Shown here: positions 5,563 through 13,055 of the stretch, piece by piece | How positions within the stretch are numbered: the stretch's first letter is position 1 | Layout: every line of letters begins with the position of its first letter | Assembly: GCA_018897875.1 (NCBI GenBank) | Contig: JAHIKF010000207.1 | Span: forward strand, 1-13,143 | DNA length: 13,143 nt | Direction: 5' to 3' | DNA from: Pseudomonadota bacterium | Lineage (GTDB): Bacteria > Desulfobacterota > Desulfobaccia > Desulfobaccales > 0-14-0-80-60-11 | Position numbers and translations under genes: made by a program | Notes under the pieces: generated by a model | What the model saw: the letters and a program-made list of their open reading frames with translations, nothing else | What the model was told of the DNA's origin: nothing | Database searches by the model: none

Positions 5563-6240
5563 CTTCTCCGCATTTGCGTGCCGGTGGTGGAGGCCACGGT
5601 CAACCGGGCCCGGGGCAAGTATCAGCGGGCGGCGCGCAAGGGCTTGTGGACCGAGATCCGCCTGGATTATCTGGAAGAGCCGACCCCGGACCTACAAAAA
5701 CTCTTCCGGAGCCTGCCGGGGCCGGTGATCGCCACCAACCGCCGGTTTGCTGAAGGCGGCCGCTGGACCGGGACCGAGGCGGGCCGCCTGGCCCTCCTGG
5801 CGGAAGCCCTGAATCTGGGCGTGACCTGCCTGGATGTGGAACTGGCCGCGGACGCGAGCTTCCGCCGGGAGGTTTGGGCCCGCCGGGGCAAAACCCGGCT
5901 CATTCTGTCCTGGCACGACTTTACCGGTACCCCGGACGCGGCCCGGCTGGACGCGGTCTTAGATGAGATGCTGGCCTCTGAGGCGGACGTGATCAAACTG
6001 GTGGCCCTGGCCCGGGAGCCGGCCGACAACCTGCGGATGCTCTCCCTCATCCCCCGGGCGCGGGCCCAAGGTAAGGACGTCATCGCCTTTTGCATGGGGC
6101 CGTGGGGAAAATGGTCCCGGATCGCGGCGCCGCTTTTGGGGAGCTGGCTCAGCTTCGCCCCTTTCAGCAAGCAAGGGGCCTCGGCCCCGGGGCAGCTCAC
6201 GGTGAACGACCTCAAGCGGGTGTGGAACACCTTGAAATAG
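5524..6240 (+). CDS. aroD: Type I 3-dehydroquinate dehydratase
   Basis: AroD dehydrates 3-dehydroquinate to 3-dehydroshikimate through a Lys Schiff base. The product has 238 residues if ATG 5524 is used. Family blocks are WTEIRLDYLEE (42-52, with Glu44 and Arg46), VIATNRRFAEGGRW (68-81), TCLDVEL (101-107), ILSWHDFTGTP (127-137, general base His131), ADVIKLV (154-160, Schiff-base Lys158), WGKWSRI (194-200, with Arg199) and ASAPGQLTVNDL (219-230, with Gln224). The start is uncertain. The conserved fold begins only at about residue 14 (LLRICVPVVEA). The preceding residues HRKQKTENRKP are the translation of the intergenic repeat, and the SD signals at ATG 5524 (AAGGA, two bases) and at GTG 5509 are poorly spaced. 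The N-terminal tail is therefore repeat-derived or untranslated. It follows pheA by 115 bases and belongs to the same pathway. Confidence 0.92.
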   Translation: MPHRKQKTENRKPLLRICVPVVEATVNRARGKYQRAARKGLWTEIRLDYLEEPTPDLQKLFRSLPGPVIATNRRFAEGGRWTGTEAGRLALLAEALNLGVTCLDVELAADASFRREVWARRGKTRLILSWHDFTGTPDAARLDAVLDEMLASEADVIKLVALAREPADNLRMLSLIPRARAQGKDVIAFCMGPWGKWSRIAAPLLGSWLSFAPFSKQGASAPGQLTVNDLKRVWNTLK

Positions 6241-6364
6241 CAGTTAGCTATTAGCAGTTAGCTGACATAGTTGACATAGGGCGGCCTGTGGCCGCCATCT
6301 ATCGGCGGGCACGGCCCGCCCTATAATTAATGAAGATTAATGAGTAGGGTGCGCACTGCGCACC
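6241..6364. repeat. Cluster of hairpin repeats between aroD and aroE
   Basis: Directly after the aroD stop comes a short tandem-like CAGTTAGCTATTAGCAGTTAGCTGA (units CAGTTAGCT). Three hairpins follow: GGCGGCC (6280-6286) / GGCCGCC (6290-6296), GGCGGGC (6304-6310) / GCCCGCC (6314-6320), and GGTGCGCA (6348-6355) / TGCGCACC (6357-6364). None has a following T-tract, so they are not obvious terminators. The units resemble the hairpins in the aroE-aroA gap and look like dispersed intergenic repeats. Confidence 0.7.
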
Positions 6365-6390
6365 ATCACTCTGCCAACTGCCCACGCACA

Positions 6391-7209
6391 ATGATCAACG
6401 GCCAGACCAAAATCTTCGGCATCCTGGGGCGTCCCGTAGCTCACTCCTTGAGCCCGGTCATGCACAACGCTGCCTTCCGCCATCTGGGGATCAACGCGGC
6501 CTACGTGGCCTTCCCGGTCACCGATTTTCGTAAGGCCGTGTCCGGCTTACGGGGGTTGGGGATTTGTGGGGTGAGCGTCACCATCCCCTTTAAAGAAGAG
6601 ATCATCCCCCTGATCGATGAACTGGACCCCCAGGCCGCGACAATCGGGGCGGTGAACACCGTGGTCAACCGGGACGGACGCCTCACCGGCTACAACACCG
6701 ACTGGCTGGGGGCGGTAACCGCGCTCACGGCCAAAGTCAGCCTCAAGTCGCGGCACGTCCTCATCCTGGGGGCCGGGGGCGCCTCCCGGGCCATCGCCTA
6801 TGGCATTATCCAGGCCGGCGGCCGGGTCAGCCTGACGGACATCGACGCCGCCCGGGCCGCCGCCCTGGTGCATGATTTGGGGGCCCAGGCCATCCCCCCG
6901 GAGGCCCTGGAGACCTGCGATGCCACCATCCTGGTGAACGCCACCCCCGTGGGCATGACCCCGGACGTGGACGGCATTCCCATCGACCCGGACCTGCTGG
7001 GCCGTTTCGGGGTCGTCATGGACATCGTCTATCAGCCCTTACAAACCCGGCTGCTCCGGGAAGCTGAGGCGCATGGCTGCGCCACCATCGACGGCCTCCA
7101 GATGCTCATCCACCAGGCCACGGCGCAGTTTGAGTTGTGGACGGGTAAAGAAGCCCCGGCGGAGGTCATGGCCCGGGCCGCTTATCAGGCTTTGGGAGCT
7201 AACCTGTAG
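6391..7209 (+). CDS. aroE: Shikimate dehydrogenase (NADPH)
   Basis: AroE reduces 3-dehydroshikimate to shikimate. It is 272 residues long, the same as the E. coli enzyme. The substrate domain shows HSLSPVMHNAAF (18-29), VTIPFKEE (63-70, catalytic Lys68), GAVNTVV (86-92, Asn89) and TGYNTDWLGA (99-108, catalytic Asp104). The cofactor domain shows VLILGAGGASRA (123-134) and LVNATPVGM (181-189). The C-terminal helix carries GLQMLIHQATAQFELWTG (235-252). ATG 6391 begins exactly at the conserved N-terminus. An in-frame ATG at 6340 would add 17 residues translated from the hairpin repeat and is rejected, although no good SD precedes either start. The stop codon lies inside the next hairpin repeat. 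It continues the pathway order after aroD. Confidence 0.96.
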   Translation: MINGQTKIFGILGRPVAHSLSPVMHNAAFRHLGINAAYVAFPVTDFRKAVSGLRGLGICGVSVTIPFKEEIIPLIDELDPQAATIGAVNTVVNRDGRLTGYNTDWLGAVTALTAKVSLKSRHVLILGAGGASRAIAYGIIQAGGRVSLTDIDAARAAALVHDLGAQAIPPEALETCDATILVNATPVGMTPDVDGIPIDPDLLGRFGVVMDIVYQPLQTRLLREAEAHGCATIDGLQMLIHQATAQFELWTGKEAPAEVMARAAYQALGANL

Positions 7210-7305
7210 GGGCGGGTTTCAAACCCGCCCCTACGATAGGTCTTAAGAAGTGTAGGGCGGGCACTGCCCGCCTCCTAATGACAATGACGGTGGGCGGTGC
7301 CCACC
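7206..7305. repeat. Three hairpin repeats between aroE and aroA
   Basis: Three GC-rich palindromes follow one another: GTAGGGGCGGGTTT (7206-7219) / AAACCCGCCCCTAC (7221-7234), GGCGGGCA (7256-7263) / TGCCCGCC (7265-7272), and GGTGGGC (7289-7295) / GCCCACC (7299-7305). They are spaced by about 20 bases and lack T-tracts. The first starts before the aroE stop codon (7207-7209) and so forms the gene's end. Such GGGCGGG-type palindromes are commonly dispersed between genes in GC-rich anaerobes. They could protect mRNA ends or bind proteins, but nothing here proves a role. Confidence 0.75.
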
Positions 7306-7327
7306 CTGCATGCTGACTTAGGGAACC

Positions 7328-8581
7328 ATGGCCCAAATAATCAAACCCTGCGAGCAAGTCCAAGCCACCCTCACCCTGCCCGGGTCCAAGAGCTACACCC
7401 ACCGCGCCTTGATGGCTGCGGCCCTGGCCGGGGGGGAAAGCGTCCTCACCAACGCCCTGGCCGCGGAAGACACCGAACTCACGGCCGCCGCCCTGAAGCG
7501 GTTGGGGGCCGGGATCGACTGGCAGGGCACCACCATCCGGGTGACGGGGCGCAGCGGGCGCTGGCTGCCGGCGCGGCTGCCCATTTACCTGGGCAACTCC
7601 GGCACCTCCATGCGCTTCCTCACGGCCCTGGCGGCCTTAGGAGAGGGAGAGTATCTGTTGACCGGCACGGACCGCCTCTGCCAACGGCCCTTGGGGGAGT
7701 TGCTGGAGGCGCTGGGGCAGGCTGGGGTTCAGGCCGTCTCCGAGAGAGGCGACGGCTGCCCCCCGGTGCGGGTCACCGGGGGCCTCACCGGCGGCAAAGC
7801 CCAGCTTTCCGGGGCCATCAGCAGCCAGTACCTCTCGGCCCTGCTGTTCATCGGACCCCTGGCGCCCGCGGGCCTTAAGATCGGAATCACCGGCGAGCTG
7901 GTGTCCCGGCCCTACGTGGACCTGACCCTGGAGGTGCTGGGCGATTTCGGCATCTCTTATTACCGGGAAGGCTACCGCTATTTTGAGCTTCCCGGCGGCC
8001 AGTGTTACCTGCCCCGGGAATATGAGATCGAGGCCGACGCCTCCAGCGCCTCGTATTTCTGGGCCGCGGCGGCCTTAACCGGCGGGCGGGTCACCATCAC
8101 CAATCTGAGCCTTGAATCCAGCCAGGGGGATGCGGCCTTCCCCGAGGTGCTGGGGCGGATGGGCTGCGGCATCGAATCCACCCCGGCGGGGCTGACGGTT
8201 CAGGGCGGACCGTTACGGGGGGTCACGGTGGACATGGCCACCATGCCGGACCTGGTCCCCACCCTGGCAGTGCTGGCCGCCTTCGCGACAGGCGACACCG
8301 TCATCACCGGGGTGGCCCACCTGCGCCACAAGGAGTCGGACCGCCTGGCCGCGGTGGCGGCGGAGCTGGGCAAGCTGGGCATCGAGGCCCGGGAAACCGA
8401 TGACGGTCTGGTCATCCGGGGCGGGGCGCCTCAGGGCGCGGTCATTCACACCTATAGCGACCACCGCATCGCCATGAGCTTTGCGGTGGCCGGCCTCAAG
8501 ATCCCGGGGGTGGCCATTGAGGACCCCGAGTGCGTCGCCAAATCTTTCCCGGATTTCTGGCAGTTTTTTAAGCAGCTCTAA
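7328..8581 (+). CDS. aroA: 3-phosphoshikimate 1-carboxyvinyltransferase (EPSP synthase)
   Basis: AroA transfers enolpyruvyl from PEP to shikimate 3-phosphate. The product has 417 residues, close to the E. coli 427. Active-site blocks are all present: LPGSKSYTHRA (17-27, Lys21, Ser22, Arg26), LGNSGTSMRFLTA (88-100), QRPLGELLEALG (119-130, Arg120), ISSQYLSALL (164-173, Gln167), MPDLVPTLAV (306-315, Asp308), LRHKESDRL (332-340, Glu336), YSDHRIAMS (376-384) and CVAKSFPDFW (402-411, Lys405). In the PEP/glyphosate loop the residue after Arg96 is Phe97, where the E. coli enzyme has Pro101. The Gly of the loop, Gly92, is kept. ATG 7328 has AGGGA three bases ahead. The gene sits 118 bases after aroE across the repeat cluster and 34 bases before the methyltransferase gene. 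Shikimate kinase, needed between aroE and aroA, is not in the window. Confidence 0.97.
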   Translation: MAQIIKPCEQVQATLTLPGSKSYTHRALMAAALAGGESVLTNALAAEDTELTAAALKRLGAGIDWQGTTIRVTGRSGRWLPARLPIYLGNSGTSMRFLTALAALGEGEYLLTGTDRLCQRPLGELLEALGQAGVQAVSERGDGCPPVRVTGGLTGGKAQLSGAISSQYLSALLFIGPLAPAGLKIGITGELVSRPYVDLTLEVLGDFGISYYREGYRYFELPGGQCYLPREYEIEADASSASYFWAAAALTGGRVTITNLSLESSQGDAAFPEVLGRMGCGIESTPAGLTVQGGPLRGVTVDMATMPDLVPTLAVLAAFATGDTVITGVAHLRHKESDRLAAVAAELGKLGIEARETDDGLVIRGGAPQGAVIHTYSDHRIAMSFAVAGLKIPGVAIEDPECVAKSFPDFWQFFKQL

Positions 8582-8615
8582 CCTGGATTTTCTCAATGTC
8601 CTGGGACGCCGAGCC

Positions 8616-9524
8616 ATGAATTGGTTCTCCTCTACAAGCCGGGATATCCTCCGCTGGTATCTGCGCAAATTTCCCCTGCGGGACGGCAAAACTTTCTTCT
8701 ACCAACGATTGTCCCCGCGGCTCGCCCCGCCAGAGCGTTTCGTTACTGCGGCCCTGGATGCCGGCTTCGGAATGAAGCTAGATTTACGGGATGCGGTGCA
8801 GCGGCGCATGTATTATTACGGGGATTATGACGAAAGGTACGAAGCGAAGATGATTCGCCGCGTGCTGGATAAAGGCGAGATCTTCTGGGACATTGGGGCC
8901 AATATCGGCTACTTTTCTTTGCTGGCGGCGGCGACCTTGCAGCATACCGGCCAGGTTATTGCCTTTGAACCGGGCCAGGTGGCCTACGCCAGGCTCTTGG
9001 ACAATATTGGCCTCAATCCTTTTAGCAATATTGCCACCTTTAACCTGGCCGTGACCGACCGGGAAGGGGAGGCGCCCCTTCATCTGGCCGCCGAGACTGC
9101 CGATGGCTGCGCCAGCTTATACGGCGCCGGGCCTGAGGTAACGGCCCAGGAAATCTGTCGGACGGTATCTTTGGACGGATTCGCTCCATCTCATGGTTTG
9201 CCCGGCCCGGACTTTATCAAAATCGATGTGGAGGGGGCGGAATTATTCGTGCTCCGGGGCGCCCGTGAGATGCTGGCGGTTTCCCGGCCCTTGGTGCTGG
9301 TGGAAATGAAAGCCGAAACCCTGGCGGCCTCGGGAACGGATAAGCACGAGATCCAAGAACTTTTGGCCGGTTATGGCTATGTGGCCTCTTTTCCCTACAG
9401 AAGGAAATGGTATCGGGCCAGGGATGTCAACGCGGTCAAAAGCCGGAATCTTCTGTGGTTCGATCCTGCGGTGCGGGCGCATCGGGAAAAGACGGCGCGC
9501 CTGCCCATTATTGACCTCAAGTAA
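8616..9524 (+). CDS. FkbM-family SAM-dependent methyltransferase
   Basis: This is a 302-residue putative methyltransferase of the FkbM type. The SAM-binding Rossmann part shows EIFWDIGANIGYFSLLAA (88-105), an acidic strand end VIAFEPG (114-120), NLAVTDREGEAPLHL (143-157), CRTVSLDGF (181-189), and the FkbM signature DFIKIDVEGAELFVLRGA (199-216), then PLVLVEMK (225-232). Family members O-methylate sugars, glycolipids or secondary metabolites; the substrate here cannot be told. ATG 8616 is chosen because the frame upstream runs back through aroA without family similarity; GGGA lies about nine bases ahead. It is 34 bases from aroA and 11 bases from the transporter gene, so it may be co-transcribed with the aromatic operon without belonging to the pathway. 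Its codon use looks more AT-tolerant (TTT, ATT, TTA) than that of the aro genes, a hint of separate origin judged by eye. Confidence 0.88.
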   Translation: MNWFSSTSRDILRWYLRKFPLRDGKTFFYQRLSPRLAPPERFVTAALDAGFGMKLDLRDAVQRRMYYYGDYDERYEAKMIRRVLDKGEIFWDIGANIGYFSLLAAATLQHTGQVIAFEPGQVAYARLLDNIGLNPFSNIATFNLAVTDREGEAPLHLAAETADGCASLYGAGPEVTAQEICRTVSLDGFAPSHGLPGPDFIKIDVEGAELFVLRGAREMLAVSRPLVLVEMKAETLAASGTDKHEIQELLAGYGYVASFPYRRKWYRARDVNAVKSRNLLWFDPAVRAHREKTARLPIIDLK

Positions 9525-9535
9525 AAGTCCGATCC

Positions 9536-10792
9536 ATGCCCCTGTCCCTGACCACCCGAGCCCTGCTCATCCTCACCTCCCTCAACCTCCTGGACTATCT
9601 GGACCGCTACCTGGTGGCCTCTCTGGGCCCCTTGATGAAGGCCGACCTGGGCTTATCCAACACCGCGTTCGGATTTTTGGGGACTGCCTTTATCCTGGTA
9701 TATTTCGTAACTTCGCCCCTGTTCGGCTACCTGGGGGACCGCTGGGGCCGCCTCCGCTTCATGGCTGGCGGGGCGGTGTTGTGGAGCCTGGCCACCAGCC
9801 TGACCTATTGGGTGCCGTCTTATCCCTTCCTGGTGGCGGCCCGGGGCCTGGTGGGGGTGGGAGAGGCCTCTTTCGGCACCCTGGCCCCGGCTTACCTGGC
9901 GGACCTCCTGCCCATGAAGCGCCGGTCCCGGGCCTTAGGCCTGTTCTACCTGGCCCTGCCGCTGGGCGCCGCCCTGGCCTATATGGTGGGCAAGCTAGTG
10001 GGCAGCTACTCCTGGGGCTGGCGTCCGGCCTTTCTGTTGGCGGGGTTGCCGGGGCTGGCCATGGCCGGGCTGATTTTCCTCTTGCCTGAAGTCAGATCGG
10101 AGCCTGCGACCCGTGCAACCGTCACGACCACGTGGTCCCCCCTGACTGCTTACTGGGGGCTCTTCAAGGTTCCCACCCTGCGGCGGGTAACCCTGGGCTA
10201 TGGCATGGTGACCTTTGCCCTGGGGGGCTTGGCACTCTGGATGCCGATCTATCTGCACGAAGTCAAGGGGCTCACCCTGGCCCAGGCAAACCAAATATTA
10301 TCTTTTTCAGTGGCTGGGGCGGGAGGATTGGGGATTTTGACCGGCGGGTTCCTGGGGTCCCGCCTGCTCACCTACACCCTGGGGGCCCCTTTGTGGGTGA
10401 GCGGCCTGGGAATTGTGCTGGCTCTCCCCCTGGCGGCTGTGGTCATCTTCGTCGCGGACCCGGCGCTCTATATTCCGGCCCTGGCAGGGGCGATTTTCCT
10501 CCTGTTCCTGAACCCCGGGGTGCTCACCGCGGTGGTGGTGAGCGTGGCGGGCCCCTGGCGCCGGGCCCAGGCTGTGGCTCTGAACATCGTGGTCATTCAC
10601 CTGGTAGGAGATGTGCCTTCCCCCCTTCTCATCGGCTGGGTCTCGGACCTGGCCAGCCTCAAATGGGGCGTCTCCCTCACCCTGGTGGCCCTGGCTGCCG
10701 GGGCGGTGTTGATCTTCTCGGCGCTGCCCTACCTCAAAGGCGACCTGGCCGCCGCCGGGGAGATTGATCTTCAGGATGAGCCCCCCGGATAA
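9536..10792 (+). CDS. MFS transporter, Spinster-like
   Basis: This 418-residue inner-membrane protein has about twelve hydrophobic segments in two halves, with a polar central loop near 185-215. The first helix carries LNLLDYLDRYLVASLGPL (16-33), the N..D..DR pattern of Spinster-like MFS members. The loop after the second helix has motif A, GYLGDRWGRLRF (64-75, with Asp68, Arg69, Gly71 and Arg72). The fourth/fifth-helix region has RGLVGVGEASFGTLAPAYLADLLP (103-126), with the membrane Glu110 typical of the group. The transported substrate is not predictable; bacterial relatives are annotated broadly as drug, sugar or organic-anion carriers. It starts 11 bases after the methyltransferase gene and has only a weak SD, so translational coupling is likely. 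Paired with a methyltransferase, it could export a methylated product, but that is a guess. Confidence 0.87.
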   Translation: MPLSLTTRALLILTSLNLLDYLDRYLVASLGPLMKADLGLSNTAFGFLGTAFILVYFVTSPLFGYLGDRWGRLRFMAGGAVLWSLATSLTYWVPSYPFLVAARGLVGVGEASFGTLAPAYLADLLPMKRRSRALGLFYLALPLGAALAYMVGKLVGSYSWGWRPAFLLAGLPGLAMAGLIFLLPEVRSEPATRATVTTTWSPLTAYWGLFKVPTLRRVTLGYGMVTFALGGLALWMPIYLHEVKGLTLAQANQILSFSVAGAGGLGILTGGFLGSRLLTYTLGAPLWVSGLGIVLALPLAAVVIFVADPALYIPALAGAIFLLFLNPGVLTAVVVSVAGPWRRAQAVALNIVVIHLVGDVPSPLLIGWVSDLASLKWGVSLTLVALAAGAVLIFSALPYLKGDLAAAGEIDLQDEPPG

Positions 10793-10974
10793 GGTTCGGG
10801 ACGCGAGCGGGCCAGGGCGGTAGGGAGCGGCCCGGCCGGCAAGGTGATCCCTTGGGCCCCCATGGCGGCATAATAATCTCCCGGGCTGCCGCGGCATCAA
10901 GTTTTTTTATCGTGATTTTATCGTGAGTAGCTAATGGACCCGATGCGTTGAGGCAGCGCGGCTTATCCCGGCCG
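10793..10974. other. Gene-free stretch after the MFS gene, with an 11-base tandem repeat
   Basis: No gene is seen here. TTTTATCGTGA occurs twice in perfect tandem at 10905-10915 and 10916-10926, preceded by a T-run (10902-10908) and the palindrome TGCCGCGGCA. The repeat could be a protein-binding site upstream of the tRNA promoter, or chance. Confidence 0.5.
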
Positions 10975-10999
10975 GCCCCTGCCAGGGGGCATTTTCTTA
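10975..10999 (+). terminator. Possible terminator after the MFS gene
   Basis: GCCCCT (10975-10980) can pair with AGGGG(G)C (10984-10990) with one bulged G and a three-base loop, followed by ATTTTCTTA. The tail is T-rich but interrupted. It abuts the -35 box of the tRNA promoter and would insulate the tRNA gene from upstream transcription. Confidence 0.4.
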
Positions 11000-11028
11000 T
11001 TGACTCAGCCGGATCGACTTGTTATATT
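11000..11028 (+). promoter_or_regulatory. Promoter of the initiator tRNA gene
   Basis: TTGACT (11000-11005) and TATATT (11023-11028) are separated by exactly 17 bases. Transcription would begin near 11035, about 10 bases before the tRNA 5' end. Both boxes match five of six consensus positions. Confidence 0.7.
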
Positions 11029-11044
11029 TTCAAGACGCCAATGA

Positions 11045-11121
<77 letters not shown>

Positions 11122-11129
11122 ATTAAAAC

Positions 11130-11167
11130 AAGGGCTTAGGCATATTTGTCTAAGCCCTTATTCTTTT
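11130..11167 (+). terminator. Intrinsic terminator of the tRNA-fMet gene
   Basis: AAGGGCTTAG (11130-11139) pairs perfectly with CTAAGCCCTT (11150-11159) over 10 bp with a 10-base loop, followed by ATTCTTTT. It begins nine bases after the tRNA CCA end. Confidence 0.83.
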
Positions 11168-11469
11168 CCCCAGCACCGGGTGATTTTTCTGAAGCTCATT
11201 TGTCCTCCAGAACCAAAGGTCAGGTGTTCAGTTCATGATCCCCATATTTTGCTTTGCGGCTTAAATCTTGGTATCATGTGCGCATCTCAACGGGCCCGGT
11301 TAATGGCACCGGATACGTTGTCTGGATAATTCAGGCAAACTGGAAGCATCAGGGCGGCGTCTCAAACCTGGCGGCAGGGGCGTAATGAGTCAATCCGCCA
11401 GAGTTTTGGCAACCACAAAAGCCGCCCCTTTTACTCAACTCCTGTCCCGTTCTCTGCAGGTTTCTTGAC
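11168..11469. other. Gene-free stretch upstream of rlmD, with a candidate promoter
   Basis: About 300 bases without a credible gene; a 70-codon minus-strand frame here shows no protein-like features and overlaps the start of rlmD. The best signal is a plus-strand promoter candidate, TTGCTT (11249-11254) and TATCAT (11272-11277) spaced 17 bases apart. It would give an untranslated leader of about 185 bases ahead of rlmD. The GC-rich part at 11350-11440 forms no clear structure by eye. Confidence 0.4.
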
Positions 11470-12927
11470 ATGTCCCCGGCGCACCCAACGGCCCAACCCC
11501 CCTCGCTGTCCAAGGGCGCGGAGGTCGATCTGTGCATAGAAAAGCTGGCCTTTGGCGGCAAAGCCCTGGGCCGGGTGGACGGTTTCGTGGTCTTCGTGGA
11601 TCACGCCGTCCCCGGGCAGCGCGTGCGCGTGCGGATTACCCGGAAAAAATCGCGGTTCGCCGAAGCCGAGGTAGTGCAGCTCCTGGCGCAGTCTCCGGCG
11701 TATGCCCCGCCCTTCTGCCCCCATTTTGGCCTCTGCGGCGGCTGCCAATGGCAGGATCTCGCCTATGAGGAGCAGTTGCACTGGAAAAAGATCCACGTCC
11801 AGGAATGTCTCCAGCATCTGGCGGGACTGACGCCCGGGGATATCCTGCCGCCGGTGGCCTCACCGCAGCAGCGATATTATCGCAACAAAATGGAATTCGC
11901 TTTTGCCCCCCGCCCCTGGCTGTCAGCTGGCGACCCTGCGGCGGCAAACCGCGCGGCTGGGGGCGCCCCTGCCCTGGGGTTGCATGTGGGGGCTGCTTTT
12001 GACCGAATCTTTAATCTGGAGCACTGCTTCCTGCAATCCCCCCAGTCGACGGCCATCGTGGCCGAGGTGCGCCGCTGGTGCGGCCAAAGCGGCCTGGCCG
12101 CCTATAACCCGCATACCCATCGGGGCTTCTGGCGATTTCTGGTAGTCCGCGAGGGGAAGCGCACCGCCCAGACGCTGGTGCATCTCATCACCACCGACCA
12201 TGGCGACCCGGCCGCGGTGGAGGCGCTGGCCGCCCACCTGGTGGCCCGCTTCCCGGTCATCACCTCCCTGGTGCATTCCCGCCGTCAGACCAAAGCCCAG
12301 GTGGCCATAGGCGAGTCCAGCCGCACCCTGTGGGGACCGGGATATATCGAAGAGCAACTGGGCCATCTGTGCTTGCGCATCTCGGCCAACTCTTTTTTGC
12401 AAACCAATACCGCCGCCGCCGAAGGTTTGTATAACGCCATCAGCCGGTTGGGCGAGTTCAGCGGCGAAGAGACCGTCTGGGATCTCTATTGCGGGGCCGG
12501 CAGCATCGCCCTGCACCTGGCCTCTCAAGTGCGCCGGGTGGTGGGATTTGAACTGGTCCCGGCGGCCGTGAACGATGCCTACACCAACAGCCGACTCAAT
12601 GGCCTGAAAAATTGCCAGTTCCTGGCGGGGGATTTGAAAGAGCGCCTGCGGGAGACCCTGCGAGCCGGCGGCCAGCCTCGCCCCGATGTGGTCGTCACCG
12701 ACCCGCCCCGGGCCGGCATGCACCCCCAGGTGGTAGAGGCCCTGCGAGAGATTGCCCCCCGGCGGATTATCTATGTCTCGTGCAACCCCGCCACCCTGGC
12801 CCGGGACCTGGCCCTCCTCCAGGATCGCTACGACATCCTGACCATCCAACCCTTCGATCTCTTCCCCCACACCGCCCACATCGAATGCGTCGCCCGCCTG
12901 GACCGGCGTCAACCGCTTCCGGCCTGA
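11470..12927 (+). CDS. rlmD: 23S rRNA (uracil-C5)-methyltransferase, RlmD/RumA family
   Basis: This SAM-dependent enzyme methylates C5 of a uridine in 23S rRNA (U1939 for RlmD in E. coli). The product has 485 residues. It shows an N-terminal TRAM-like RNA-binding domain (about 17-73: IEKLAFGGKALGRVDGFVVFV), and a [4Fe-4S] site with Cys83, Cys89, Cys92 (CPHFGLCGGC) and Cys186 (EHCFLQ). The methylase domain has FLQTN (309-313), DLYCGAGSIALHLA (338-351), VVTDPPRAGMHP (408-419), the catalytic YVSCNPATLARDL (435-447, nucleophile Cys438) and LFPHTAHIECVARL (464-477, general base Glu472). The start ATG has only a weak AGG nine bases ahead; the first 16 residues are not conserved, so a later start is possible. 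RlmCD or TrmA specificity cannot be excluded by motifs alone, although TrmA lacks the cysteine cluster. It stands alone, between a tRNA gene and a transposase. Confidence 0.92.
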   Translation: MSPAHPTAQPPSLSKGAEVDLCIEKLAFGGKALGRVDGFVVFVDHAVPGQRVRVRITRKKSRFAEAEVVQLLAQSPAYAPPFCPHFGLCGGCQWQDLAYEEQLHWKKIHVQECLQHLAGLTPGDILPPVASPQQRYYRNKMEFAFAPRPWLSAGDPAAANRAAGGAPALGLHVGAAFDRIFNLEHCFLQSPQSTAIVAEVRRWCGQSGLAAYNPHTHRGFWRFLVVREGKRTAQTLVHLITTDHGDPAAVEALAAHLVARFPVITSLVHSRRQTKAQVAIGESSRTLWGPGYIEEQLGHLCLRISANSFLQTNTAAAEGLYNAISRLGEFSGEETVWDLYCGAGSIALHLASQVRRVVGFELVPAAVNDAYTNSRLNGLKNCQFLAGDLKERLRETLRAGGQPRPDVVVTDPPRAGMHPQVVEALREIAPRRIIYVSCNPATLARDLALLQDRYDILTIQPFDLFPHTAHIECVARLDRRQPLPA

Positions 12928-12989
12928 CAGGTTGATTTATAGCGAATGCCAAAAGTATTTTCCGATAGCGGAATCATTCTCATCCCCCC

Positions 12990-13055
12990 TAATACCAAGT
13001 TCCGTTCTAATGAGTAATATGATAGACTGCTCCAAAAATTATCAAGGGGGCAGTC
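12990..13055 (+). mobile_element. Probable left end of an insertion sequence
   Basis: The GC-rich host sequence changes to AT-rich DNA shortly after the rlmD stop. A TA at 12990-12991 begins TAATACCAAGTTCCGTTC, which has the look of an IS terminal sequence inserted at a TA dinucleotide as IS630-type elements do. The other end is outside the window, so the inverted repeat cannot be checked. Just upstream, TTCCG (12960-12964) / CGGAA (12969-12973) forms a small hairpin of unknown role. Confidence 0.4.

Noticed and set aside
6340..6390. Upstream start of aroE at ATG 6340
   Set aside because: The extra residues come from the hairpin repeat and the conserved N-terminus begins exactly at 6391.
6241..7305. 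CRISPR array in the repeat-rich gaps
   Set aside because: The repeats are unequal palindromes without regular spacers of constant length.
11349..11561. 70-codon minus-strand frame upstream of rlmD
   Set aside because: It overlaps the rlmD start, has no SD that I can see and no recognisable protein features.
11923..12912. 329-codon minus-strand frame
   Set aside because: It is a shadow of rlmD, whose catalytic motifs are all present on the plus strand.
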